Assembly (NCBI RefSeq): GCF_003057965.1
Contig: NZ_CP020921.1
Location: 1,127,001-1,191,000 of the forward strand
Length of the DNA stretch: 64,000 nucleotides
Direction of reading: 5' to 3'
Source of the DNA: Thermodesulfobium acidiphilum
Lineage (GTDB): Bacteria; Thermodesulfobiota; Thermodesulfobiia; Thermodesulfobiales; Thermodesulfobiaceae
Positions 17,645 through 26,034 of the stretch are shown in pieces. The position numbers and the translations under genes were made by a program. Within the stretch, counting starts at the first letter, position 1; every line of letters starts with the position of its first letter. Under the pieces are notes generated by a model, which did not search any database, was not told the origin of the DNA, and saw nothing but the letters and a program-made list of their open reading frames with translations.

Positions 17645-18511
17645 TTGTTTGACAAAAAATTGCAAGCAAAGATAATTATCGACGCTTTGCCCTACTTTAA
17701 GCAATTTAATAATCAGGTAATCGTAATTAAATATGGAGGTTCAATTTTAGAAGTAGAAGATGTAAATGATGCACTATTTCAGGACATTGTTCTCCTTAGC
17801 TATTTGGGGGTAAAGATCGTACTTATACATGGTGGAGGACCTGAAATCTCAAGATGGCAAAAAATCCTTAATATAGAAACAAAATTTATAGAAGGTTTAA
17901 GAGTTACCGACTCAAAAACTATGGAAATAACTGAAATGATCCTATCTGGAAAGGTAAACAAAAACATAGTTGCAAAAATCCAGAGTTATGGAGGAAAGGC
18001 AGTTGGCATATGTGGTAAAGATGGTGGAACTATAGTAGCAAAGAAGAAATCTGAACAATATGGTTTTGTGGGAGAAATAGTAGATATAAATCCTTCTCTA
18101 CTTGCAGCACTTGTAAATTCAAATTATGTTCCCGTCATGTCCCCAATAGCCTACGACGAAGACGGCTCATCTCTGAACATAAACGCAGATTTTGTTGCTG
18201 GAAAAATTGCAATTTCTCTTAAGGCAAAAAGGCTATTGTATCTCACAGACGTGCCAGGAATATTGTTAAACAAAGATGATCCATCTTCGGTTGTTTCCAA
18301 AATTAAAACAACTCAGATAGATAGTCTTATAGAAGAAGGTATCCTTTCAAGGGGTATGATACCAAAAACCCTTTCTGCAAAGGAGGCTATTGAATCTGGA
18401 GTAGAGGCCGTTCACATTATTGATGGAAGAGAACCTCATTCGCTTTTACTTGAGGTACTTACCCCTGAAGGAGTAGGAACTATGATTGTCAGTGAGAGTT
18501 ATGACAAATAA
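17645..18511 (+). CDS. argB: Acetylglutamate kinase
   Basis: A 288-residue amino-acid kinase that phosphorylates N-acetylglutamate, the usual feedback point of arginine synthesis. It shows IKYGGS near residue 28, LIHGGGPEIS near 63, GLRVTD near 88, LNINADFVAGKIA near 178 and a C-terminal VHIIDGR block. I prefer the TTG at 17645 behind GAGGTG. A GTG at 17633 overlapping the argJ stop by four bases is the alternative and would add four residues. An extended N-terminal arginine-sensing helix is only partly apparent. Confidence 0.94.
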   Translation: MFDKKLQAKIIIDALPYFKQFNNQVIVIKYGGSILEVEDVNDALFQDIVLLSYLGVKIVLIHGGGPEISRWQKILNIETKFIEGLRVTDSKTMEITEMILSGKVNKNIVAKIQSYGGKAVGICGKDGGTIVAKKKSEQYGFVGEIVDINPSLLAALVNSNYVPVMSPIAYDEDGSSLNINADFVAGKIAISLKAKRLLYLTDVPGILLNKDDPSSVVSKIKTTQIDSLIEEGILSRGMIPKTLSAKEAIESGVEAVHIIDGREPHSLLLEVLTPEGVGTMIVSESYDK

Positions 18512-18758
18512 ACCGATACTATATACATTCCCTGGGAACAAATATTGTCAAATATTAGAAAAATATATAAAAGAGAGAGATCTGGATATTGAGATTGTTT
18601 CAATTTATAATATATATTGTTCTAATTTAAAAAAGGATAATGTTAAAGAAATCTTTAAAAAAATTGGCACTGAAACTTTGCCAATATTAAAGTTTAACAA
18701 TAAATACTATTCTGAATTTAATGAGATAGAAAGGATATTGATCAAAATTGACAATTAG
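18501..18758 (+). CDS. Thioredoxin-fold (glutaredoxin-like) protein with a degenerate active site
   Basis: An 85-residue protein that looks like a small glutaredoxin: a YTFPGNKYCQILEKYI start and a TLPILKFNN segment with the conserved cis-proline. The usual PGCxxC is PGNKYC, so the first catalytic cysteine is Asn and only the second Cys is kept. It is therefore unlikely to be an ordinary dithiol reductant; a chaperone, a metal-binding or an S-transfer role is possible. It begins inside the end of argB (11-base overlap) and ends inside groES (11-base overlap), so it is translated from the same message. Confidence 0.55.
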   Translation: MTNKPILYTFPGNKYCQILEKYIKERDLDIEIVSIYNIYCSNLKKDNVKEIFKKIGTETLPILKFNNKYYSEFNEIERILIKIDN

Positions 18759-19011
18759 ACCACTTGATAACATGGTGCTTGTGAGAGTAATGAGTCCAAG
18801 CGATAGGACCTCATCAGGAATCCTTATACCAGAAACGGTTAAAGAAAGTCCCAAAGAAGGACTTGTAATAGCAATTGGTGATTCTACAGAAATAAAGGTA
18901 AAGGTAGGAGACCAAGTAATATTTGCTAGAGATACGGGATTTGAGATAAATTATGAGGGAAACTCTTATCTTATTTTGCCTAACAAAGCTATCCTTGCAG
19001 TAATAGAATAA
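18748..19011 (+). CDS. groS: GroES-type co-chaperonin (10 kDa)
   Basis: An 87-residue GroES-family protein. IRPLDNMVLVR opens it, DRTSSGILIP is the mobile loop that docks on GroEL, KESPKEGLVIAIG follows, and the end is LPNKAILAVIE. Length and motifs are normal. A TTG start overlaps the upstream thioredoxin-fold gene by 11 bases. groEL does not follow: miaA does. This is thus a co-chaperonin gene outside the usual groES-groEL pair. It could be the only copy or a second, specialised one. Confidence 0.88.
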   Translation: MTIRPLDNMVLVRVMSPSDRTSSGILIPETVKESPKEGLVIAIGDSTEIKVKVGDQVIFARDTGFEINYEGNSYLILPNKAILAVIE

Positions 19012-19016
19012 CAATT

Positions 19017-19931
19017 GTGAACAAGGTTTTTATTTTACTAGGACAAACCTGCACTGGGAAAACGAATGTTTCTATTGAAATAGCACAAAAACTGCCAATA
19101 GAGATAATCTCAGCAGATTCAAGGCAGGTTTATAGGTATATGAATATTGGTACTGCAAAACCAACAAAAGAGGAAATGAAAGGCGTCCCTCATTATCTAA
19201 TTGATATAATATATCCAGATGAAGAATTTAATGCGTTTATTTTCCAGTCAAAAGCTTTAGAGATAATCGAAGATGTTGTTAATAGATCTAAAATTCCCTT
19301 AATCGTTGGAGGAACTGCCCTTTATTTAAAAGGTTTAATAGAGGGATATAATTTTGCATTTGGAACTAAAAACAGAGAAATAAGGAACAGACTCATGGCA
19401 ATAGGATTAGAAAAAGGTTTCGAACACCTACATCACAGGCTTACAGAAATAGACCCAGATTATGCAAAAACAATTTCTCCGACTGATAAAATAAGAATAA
19501 TTAGAGCTTTAGAAGTATATGAAGTTTCAGGTTTATCATTTTCTCAGGCAGCAAAAAATTCAGAAAGAAGATACGAATATAAAATTTTTGGTCTTAAAAT
19601 AGAAAGAAATTTGCTTTACGAAAGAATTAATAAAAGAGTTGATCTAATGATTCAAAACAACCTTATTGATGAAGTAAAATTTCTTATCGATAAATATGAT
19701 ATAAACACTAAAGCATTTCAAACTTATGGTTATAAAGAAATAATTGATTATTTAGTAAATAATTTGCCTTTAAATGAAGCAATTGAACTTATAAAAAAGA
19801 ACACAAGAAATTTTGCAAAACGTCAAATGACATGGTTTAAAAAAATGAATGCTGAATGGATTGAAAACATAGATTATAATATTAGTGCAAATTACTTGAT
19901 AAAAAAAATTAAGGAGGAACTTTATTGGTGA
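19017..19931 (+). CDS. miaA: tRNA dimethylallyltransferase
   Basis: A 304-residue enzyme that adds an isopentenyl group to A37 of tRNAs reading codons that begin with U. The P-loop is GQTCTGKT at residue 8, SADSRQVYRYMNIGTAKP follows near 34, GGTALYLKGL lies near 97, and QTYGYKE near 238 is typical. It starts with GTG (19017) or TTG (19015) only a few bases after groES and has no SD, so translation is probably coupled. It overlaps dapF by seven bases. Confidence 0.94.
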   Translation: MNKVFILLGQTCTGKTNVSIEIAQKLPIEIISADSRQVYRYMNIGTAKPTKEEMKGVPHYLIDIIYPDEEFNAFIFQSKALEIIEDVVNRSKIPLIVGGTALYLKGLIEGYNFAFGTKNREIRNRLMAIGLEKGFEHLHHRLTEIDPDYAKTISPTDKIRIIRALEVYEVSGLSFSQAAKNSERRYEYKIFGLKIERNLLYERINKRVDLMIQNNLIDEVKFLIDKYDINTKAFQTYGYKEIIDYLVNNLPLNEAIELIKKNTRNFAKRQMTWFKKMNAEWIENIDYNISANYLIKKIKEELYW

Positions 19932-20776
19932 AGTTTTACAAAATGCACGGAACAGGCAATGATTTTGTCATGCTTTTGCCAGAAGAATCCAAATATGTAG
20001 AATCAAAGAATCCTTCAGAAATTTCTAAACAATTGTGTGATAGACATTTCGGAATCGGTTCAGACGGACTAATCCTTATGTTATCATCTGACAAAGCGGA
20101 TTTGAAGATGAGAATCTTTAATGCAGATGGTAGCGAGGCAGAAATGTGCGGAAATGGTATTAGGTGCTTTGCCAAATTGGCAAAAGATATGAATATAATT
20201 AATAAAGATAAAATAGAAGTAGAAACGCTTGCAGGCATTATTGTCCCAGAAATTATAAAATCTGATGGTAAAAATTCATTAATAAGAGTAAATATGGGCA
20301 TTCCAAATCTAAAACCCGAATCAATACCGATATTAGGATTTGAGGGAAAGGATTCAGTTATAAACCAAAGAATTCAGATCAACGATAAAACGTTTTTAAA
20401 CGTAACGTGCGTTTCAATGGGCAATCCTCACTGCATAATTTTTATGGATTACGACATAAAGAGTTTCCCGATTGAAGGCATTGCTCCAGATGTCGAACAT
20501 TCAGCATGGTTTCCAAAAAAAACAAACGTTGAATTTGCAAGGGTTATTTCGAAAAACGATATAGAGTTAAGAGTTTGGGAAAGAGGAGTAGGTGAAACAT
20601 TGGCCTGTGGTACTGGAGCTTGTGCGACAGCTGTTGCTGCAAAATTAAATGGCTTTACGAACGGAAAAGTAAACATTCATTTACCAGGCGGAATTCTTCA
20701 TATAGAATATGAAACAAGCAATGTTTTCATGACAGCAACCGCTACGTTGGTTTTTGAAGGTATAATCGAAATATAA
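19925..20776 (+). CDS. dapF: Diaminopimelate epimerase
   Basis: A 283-residue cofactor-free epimerase that turns LL- into meso-diaminopimelate for lysine and peptidoglycan. Both active-site cysteines are present, in SEAEMCGNGIRCF near residue 77 and LACGTGACAT near 225. KMHGTGNDF opens the protein. Translation can start at adjacent TTG (19925) or GTG (19928) codons behind AAGGAGG, overlapping the end of miaA. Confidence 0.95.
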   Translation: MVKFYKMHGTGNDFVMLLPEESKYVESKNPSEISKQLCDRHFGIGSDGLILMLSSDKADLKMRIFNADGSEAEMCGNGIRCFAKLAKDMNIINKDKIEVETLAGIIVPEIIKSDGKNSLIRVNMGIPNLKPESIPILGFEGKDSVINQRIQINDKTFLNVTCVSMGNPHCIIFMDYDIKSFPIEGIAPDVEHSAWFPKKTNVEFARVISKNDIELRVWERGVGETLACGTGACATAVAAKLNGFTNGKVNIHLPGGILHIEYETSNVFMTATATLVFEGIIEI

Positions 20777-20806
20777 GTTTAAAAATTAATTTTAGGAGGA
20801 TATAAA

Positions 20807-22156
20807 TTGAATTATTCAAAAACATACGAATCATCCACAAAAGTTGAATTTGACGTTATATTTCCAAAAGAAGAGATTGAAAGCGAATGGAATCAAACCT
20901 TTAATCTAATTGCAAATAGGACAAATATTGCAGGCTTTAGAAAAGGTAGAGTACCAAGAAACATATTAGAAAGGATAATACGAGATGAAGACATTATAGA
21001 AAACTTAAAGGAAACGCTGTTAAGAAAAACGTTCAACAAAATAAAGGATGAACAAGGCGATGAAAATCTTTACAACATTTTCAAAGAAGATGAATCAGAA
21101 ATTCAGAAGGATAAAGAATATAAGTTTAAGATAGTATTTGAATACTGGCCTGATCCAGAATTAGGAGACTATAGGTCAATAAGGATTAAGGCCAATGAGG
21201 TGTCTGTTTCTGATGAAGAATTAGAAAAACAGCTAAACCTAATTCTTCAAAGTTTTGCCAAGTGGAACAATGTAGAAGATGGTGAAATACAATTAAAGGA
21301 CGTTGTAGAAATAACTATGGAAACAAAAGACGAAAATAACGAAGAAGTAAAAGAGTATACTGGAAAATCAGCTATTTCTATAAATCCCGATATAAATGAT
21401 AGGCTAAAACCTCTTAGAAATGCCTTATTAGGAAAAAGAGTTGGCGACGAAGTAGAATGTGATATTGAATTGGAGTCCAAACGTGCGCACGTAAAAGCAA
21501 AAGTTGATTCAATAAGAAGAAAAGAATTATCAAATTGGTCTGATATAGATCTTCAAGCACACTTCCAGGTAGAAAGCCTTGAAGAGCTCAAAGAACAGCA
21601 AAAAAGCATATTGCTTATGAACAAACTCCAACTAGAAATTGAAAATCAGAAAAATGAAATTTTGAACAAAATAAGAGAGATGAGCAAAATTTATATTCCA
21701 GAAACTGCTCTTCAATTAGAAAAGCAGCAATATATAAATGACTTAGAAAAGAGGATAAAAAATAGACAGGTTTCAAAAGAGGAAATAGACGCATTAAATA
21801 GCGGTAAAGATGAATTCTCTAAGTTTGCAGATTCAGTAGTAAAAAAATCAATAGAAGAACTCTTGATAATTGAAAAAATTTCTAAAGACCTGGGTATAGT
21901 AGTTGAAGATGCAGAAATAGAACAAAGACTTAGAGCATATAGAAAGGATCTGGGAGAATCAGATCTTGATAAGTGGATTCTTGATTTAAAAAATGACAAA
22001 AGAACCTGGAGACAGTTAATTGCAGATGTAAAAAGAGAAAGAGTTTTTTCGGCTCTCTTAACAATGTGTGTTGAAAGAGAAGAAAAAGATGATACGAATC
22101 AAAACGCTGAGGAAGTTCAGTTAAAGAGTGAAAGCTTAGAAGGCGAAATAAAGTAG
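20807..22156 (+). CDS. tig: Trigger factor
   Basis: A 449-residue ribosome-bound chaperone. The N-terminal ribosome-docking signature is GFRKGRVPRNI near residue 43. A middle FKBP-like domain spans about 145-240, with the ...GKSAISI...RNALLGKRVGDEV pattern, and a long helical chaperone domain fills the rest. The TTG start at 20807 follows AGGAGG. The order tig-clpP-clpX, common in bacteria, supports the call and links folding of new chains to proteolysis. Confidence 0.94.
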   Translation: MNYSKTYESSTKVEFDVIFPKEEIESEWNQTFNLIANRTNIAGFRKGRVPRNILERIIRDEDIIENLKETLLRKTFNKIKDEQGDENLYNIFKEDESEIQKDKEYKFKIVFEYWPDPELGDYRSIRIKANEVSVSDEELEKQLNLILQSFAKWNNVEDGEIQLKDVVEITMETKDENNEEVKEYTGKSAISINPDINDRLKPLRNALLGKRVGDEVECDIELESKRAHVKAKVDSIRRKELSNWSDIDLQAHFQVESLEELKEQQKSILLMNKLQLEIENQKNEILNKIREMSKIYIPETALQLEKQQYINDLEKRIKNRQVSKEEIDALNSGKDEFSKFADSVVKKSIEELLIIEKISKDLGIVVEDAEIEQRLRAYRKDLGESDLDKWILDLKNDKRTWRQLIADVKRERVFSALLTMCVEREEKDDTNQNAEEVQLKSESLEGEIK

Positions 22157-22186
22157 TTAAAAAAATAAAGGATGGTGAAATAACAA

Positions 22187-22786
22187 ATGAACATTTCAAG
22201 TGGTATTCTCATACCTACAGTTACCGAAAGAACCTCCTATGGAGAAAGAGTTTACGACATATATTCAAAACTTTTAAATGACAGAATCATATTCTTAGGA
22301 ACTGCAATAAACGAAGACGTAGCAAATCTTGTAGTAGCCCAAATGCTTTTTTTAGAGGCAGATGACCCCAATAGAGACATTTACCTTTATATAAACAGCC
22401 CTGGGGGAATTGTAACTGCGGGCCTTGCTATTTATGACACCATGCAATATGTAAAATCACCAGTTAACACAATTTGTTTTGGCCAGGCGGCAAGTATGGC
22501 TGCAGTAATTCTGGCCGCGGGAGAAAAAGGTAAAAGATATTGCTTGCCTAATTCAAGAGTCCTTATACATCAACCTTTAGGTGGAGCTGAAGGCCAAGCT
22601 ACAGACATTGCTATCCAAGCCAAAGAAATATTAAAGATAAAGGACACGTTAAATCAAATACTAGCTAAGCATACGGGGAAGAATATCACCAAAATTAAAA
22701 ATGATACAGAAAGAGATTTCTATATGGATGCCGTTCAAGCCAAAGAATATGGCATAGTTGATGAAATTTTAGAAAAGAGAGAGTAG
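22187..22786 (+). CDS. clpP: ATP-dependent Clp protease proteolytic subunit
   Basis: A 199-residue serine peptidase that forms the double-heptamer chamber. The nucleophile Ser is in [14 protein letters not shown] near residue 98, the His in [10 protein letters not shown] near 123, and the Asp of the triad near 172 in TERDFYMDA. An N-terminal propeptide of a few residues is usual. The spacing to tig (30 bases) and clpX (9 bases) shows an operon. Confidence 0.96.
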   Translation: MNISSGILIPTVTERTSYGERVYDIYSKLLNDRIIFLGTAINEDVANLVVAQMLFLEADDPNRDIYLYINSPGGIVTAGLAIYDTMQYVKSPVNTICFGQAASMAAVILAAGEKGKRYCLPNSRVLIHQPLGGAEGQATDIAIQAKEILKIKDTLNQILAKHTGKNITKIKNDTERDFYMDAVQAKEYGIVDEILEKRE

Positions 22787-22795
22787 GAAATAACT

Positions 22796-24037
22796 ATGGA
22801 TAACGATAATTTACAGAGATGTTCCTTTTGTGGCAGAAGTTCTAAAGAAGTAGAAAAATTCTTCTCGGGGAAAAATGGAGCTTTAATTTGCAGTGACTGT
22901 ATAAAAATTGCAAATAAAATACTGGAAAGAGAAGAAAGAGAAAAAATTCTCGAAAATTATAACAGCACTATAAACAACTTAAAACCAAAAGAAATATTTG
23001 CAAAGCTATCCGAATACGTAATTGGTCAGGAGAATGTAAAAAAGGTTCTATCAGTTGCAGTATATAATCACTATAAAAGAATAATGCAAGATAAGACTGA
23101 CAACGACGTAGAAATTTTAAAAAGCAACGTCTTATTAATTGGTCCAACTGGAACAGGAAAAACACTTTTGGCACAAACCCTTGCAAAAATACTAAACGTT
23201 CCATTTGCCATCGCAGATGCCACTACTCTAACAGAGGCAGGTTATGTAGGGGAAGACGTTGAAAATGTTCTTCTTAGGTTAATTCAAGCAGCAAACTACG
23301 ATATACATGCTGCAGAAAAAGGAATTGTTTACATAGATGAGATAGATAAAATTGGCAGAAAGTCTGAAAATACTTCAATAACAAGGGATGTATCAGGAGA
23401 AGGAGTCCAACAGGCATTATTAAAAATCCTTGAAGGCACAATAGCAAACGTGCCACCTCAAGGAGGAAGAAAACATCCTCAACAAGAGTTTATACAGATC
23501 AATACTGAAAACATACTTTTTATTTGTGGCGGTTCTTTCGAAAAGATTGAAGAAAAGGTATATTCTAGAATTGGCAAAAAAAATATAGGATTCATATCAA
23601 AAAGCAAAATTGATAGAGAGATCAAAGAAGAGGAAGAAAAATGGAAAATTTTACAAGAGAATATTCTTCCAGAAGATTTAATTCATTTTGGTCTTATCCC
23701 AGAATTAGTTGGTAGATTGCCCATTATTTCAGTCTTAAGTCCTCTTGATGAAATATTACTTAAGAAAATACTTACTGAACCTAAAAATGCAATTTTAAAA
23801 CAATACAAAAAGCTCTTAGAAATGGATAATATAACCCTAAACTTTACTGAAGAATCTCTAGATTATATCGTAAAGGAAGCGATAAAGAGAAATACAGGTG
23901 CAAGAGGGCTAAGGGCTATAATGGAAACTATTATGCTTGATATTATGTTTGACACAGCTTCATTCACACAAAATGGAACTCTTGATATTGACGAAAAATT
24001 TGTAGAAGCGAAGTTAACTCCAAAAAAAGTAAGCTAA
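22796..24037 (+). CDS. clpX: ATP-dependent Clp protease ATPase subunit ClpX
   Basis: A 413-residue AAA+ unfoldase that feeds proteins to ClpP. It has the N-terminal zinc-binding domain (CSFCGRSS, then CSDC near residue 37), Walker A GPTGTGKT near 120, Walker B VYIDEIDK near 182, and the [10 protein letters not shown] sensor-2 block near 370. The length is normal. It is the last gene of the long plus-strand run and is followed by a strong hairpin. Confidence 0.96.
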   Translation: MDNDNLQRCSFCGRSSKEVEKFFSGKNGALICSDCIKIANKILEREEREKILENYNSTINNLKPKEIFAKLSEYVIGQENVKKVLSVAVYNHYKRIMQDKTDNDVEILKSNVLLIGPTGTGKTLLAQTLAKILNVPFAIADATTLTEAGYVGEDVENVLLRLIQAANYDIHAAEKGIVYIDEIDKIGRKSENTSITRDVSGEGVQQALLKILEGTIANVPPQGGRKHPQQEFIQINTENILFICGGSFEKIEEKVYSRIGKKNIGFISKSKIDREIKEEEEKWKILQENILPEDLIHFGLIPELVGRLPIISVLSPLDEILLKKILTEPKNAILKQYKKLLEMDNITLNFTEESLDYIVKEAIKRNTGARGLRAIMETIMLDIMFDTASFTQNGTLDIDEKFVEAKLTPKKVS

Positions 24038-24041
24038 AAAA

Positions 24042-24075
24042 ATTGCAGCTGTTAAGGAGTTTTAACAGCTGCAAT
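24042..24075 (-). terminator. Strong hairpin between clpX and a convergent small gene
   Basis: ATTGCAGCTGTTAA and TTAACAGCTGCAAT form a perfect 14-base stem around a six-base loop. On the minus strand the stem is followed at once by a run of T, so it is a rho-independent terminator for the 85-residue gene. On the plus strand the T-run is weaker, but it probably also stops the clpX message. Confidence 0.85.
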
Positions 24076-24084
24076 TAGCAAATT

Positions 24085-24342
24085 TTATTTCTTTTCCTCT
24101 TCTTCAAAAATCCTTAAATATTGATCAATAATAAACTCTAAATATATGCATTTTTGGCCTTCCATACACAGATCTGCATCTCTTTTGTCGAGATATGCAT
24201 ATCTTTTTAAATTCCCTTTAAAAAAGGTTATCAACCAAGCGTCTTTATCTTTTTCGAATACAACACTGAAATTCAGTTTATTTTCTCCCAAATTTGGATA
24301 TATTTCTCTTAATTTGTTTGCCAAACCTACAGCAGTATACAT
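24085..24342 (-). CDS. Small protein of unknown function (85 aa)
   Basis: I do not recognise this protein. It is 85 residues long with no signal peptide or membrane segment, a central beta-like stretch (KLNFSVVFEKDKDAWLITFF), two cysteines in LCMEGQKC and a charged C-terminus. AAAGGAGAG precedes its ATG and a strong terminator follows its stop, so it is very probably a real gene. The first lines (TAVGLANKLREIYPNL) look helical. No neighbour suggests a role. Confidence 0.55.
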   Translation of the reverse strand: MYTAVGLANKLREIYPNLGENKLNFSVVFEKDKDAWLITFFKGNLKRYAYLDKRDADLCMEGQKCIYLEFIIDQYLRIFEEEEKK

Positions 24343-24387
24343 TAGTCTCTCCTTTAAATTTTGATATTTCTTTTAAATATACCAAAT

Positions 24388-24921
24388 TTAATTATTGCTA
24401 TCAAGCCTTCTCGCGTTAGCAGAATCTCTTTCTGAGCTTGCATAATTACCCAATGCATAATATGCGCTTACTCTATTAAAATATGCTACAGACATATTTG
24501 AGTTAATCTCTATTGCGCTGTTATATGCAATGACTGCCTTAGTGAATTCACGCAAATCATAATAGCTAACACCTAGATTGTTATAATAGCTTACATTTTT
24601 TGAGTTTAGCTCTATTGCCTTTGAAAAATCTTGAATTGCTTTGTCGTATTCGTGCAATTTGAAATATGAGTTTGCCCTATTTACATAAGCGTCGACAAGT
24701 TTTGGATTTGACTCTATAGCCAGATTATAAAATGATATAGCTTTAAAATACTCTTTCTTATCAAAAAATGAATTTGCCGAATTTAAATATCCCCTATAAT
24801 TTCCATTGAAAAATAGAAGTGGAAATAAAAATATTAAAAATACAACAAAAACGCTAATAAGAAAAAATTTTTTAACTGTTAAATCTACCCCTTTGTCAAA
24901 TTTTTGTCTCTCTAAAATCAA
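24388..24921 (-). CDS. Membrane-anchored TPR-repeat protein
   Basis: A 177-residue protein with one N-terminal hydrophobic helix (about residues 18-40) followed by three to four 34-residue tetratricopeptide repeats, for instance VDAYVNRANSYFKLHEYDKA and VSYYNNLGVSYYDLREFTKA. The repeats would face away from the cytosol, or serve as a scaffold, if the helix is an anchor. The start is uncertain: a TTG at 24921 with a weak GAAGAG upstream. It lies just past the end of the PAS pseudogene on the same strand. The partner is unknown. Confidence 0.7.
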   Translation of the reverse strand: MILERQKFDKGVDLTVKKFFLISVFVVFLIFLFPLLFFNGNYRGYLNSANSFFDKKEYFKAISFYNLAIESNPKLVDAYVNRANSYFKLHEYDKAIQDFSKAIELNSKNVSYYNNLGVSYYDLREFTKAVIAYNSAIEINSNMSVAYFNRVSAYYALGNYASSERDSANARRLDSNN

Positions 24922-24942
24922 TCTAACTCTTCATAACACACC

Positions 24943-26030
24943 CTATTTTAATAGCGCTTCATTAGCTTTACAAAAATAACACTGTGTGTCCGTTAAAGAC
25001 ACACTTGTATTTTCATATATCTCTCTATTTGTTTTCTGTATGTACTTTCTTTTGTGAATTTCTTCCCCGCAATAGCCATTAACCTTAGTATGAAATAACT
25101 TTTCAGTCATCTTATTTTGTGCAAGAATTTTTTTGTCTTTGTAATTAGTCAGGCAGGAGCAGGCAAACCTTTCAGTATTAATTTGAGTCGTTCTTTCTTA
25201 ATCTTGTTTTCTTCTTCCAACTTTTTTTGTTCACTAATATCCTTTACAATCCCAACTGAATACCAATTATCCTTAAAATTAAAAATTGATAAGGAAACTT
25301 CTATAAAAACCTCTTTTCCATCTTTATGTCTTGCTTTCATTTCTACTGCTCTATCTAAGGAATTTCCTTTTCCTTCTAAAAAGTTATGCTTTATCTCCTC
25401 AATATAAGACTTATAGTAACTAGCTGAAACCAAAAATTGGTCCAATTTCTTCCAAATAACCTCTTCCCAAGAATAGCCAAAGAGCTTTTCCGCAGCTTTA
25501 TTCCAAAAGGTTACCCTATCCTGGTCATCGGTAATTATAATAGTATCTCGAACTGAGTTAATGACCACATCAAATTTTAGTTGGGCCTCTTGCATCTCAT
25601 CTTCTATCAAAACTCCTTCTGTAACGTCAGAGATAAAGGCAATGCATAGATTTTTGCCCCTGTAGTTAATAAGCTACACGCTCACCTCTACAGGATAAAG
25701 AGTGCCGTCTTTTCTGCGATACTGAGTTTTAAAGGAAATACTTCCCCCTTTTCACCACTTATCAAGGGTTCAAGCAGCCTCTTAAAGCGATCCACGCTCA
25801 TCTCTAGCTTCAAGTCAACTGGTGTCATAGCGCTTAGCTCTTTTGATGAAGATCCTAAATTCTTCCTGGCAGTATGGTTCACAGCAAAAAATTTTAAACT
25901 CTTTGGATAAAAAATATATATCTCATTAATAGATTTCTCAAAAAGCTGTCTCAAAAAGCTCTTTTTTCTCAAGTCAATTCTGAAATCCAACCTATTCTCC
26001 AGATTAAAGTCTCCAAAAAATTTATTTATA
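24943..26030 (-). pseudogene. Decayed multi-PAS signalling protein
   Basis: Three successive PAS-like segments read on the minus strand but in broken frames. The first (from about 26030 to 25735) contains FEKSINEIYIFYPKSLKFF; a frameshift near 25730-25738 is needed to go on to QYRRKDGTLYPVEVSV. An in-frame TAG then stands at 25674-25676 before LINYRGKNLCIAFISDVTE. The second PAS (25610-25152) has DDQDRVTFWNKAAEKLFGY. A TGA at 25149-25151 sits where a Trp is expected (PAPA-stop-LITK). A one-base shift near 25138-25141 leads to KILAQNKMTEKLF and a Cys-containing tail ending at TAG 24943. No usable start codon precedes the first segment, so the 5' end may also be lost. Confidence 0.85.
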
Positions 26031-26034
26031 ACCC

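Noticed and set aside
24984-25004. GTGTGTC / GACACAC hairpin near the 3' end of the PAS pseudogene
   Set aside because: The stem is only seven bases, lies inside old coding sequence and has no T-tract.
25149-25151. TGA in the PAS region as a recoded (Trp or Sec) codon
   Set aside because: A second stop and two frameshifts in the same gene make simple decay more likely.
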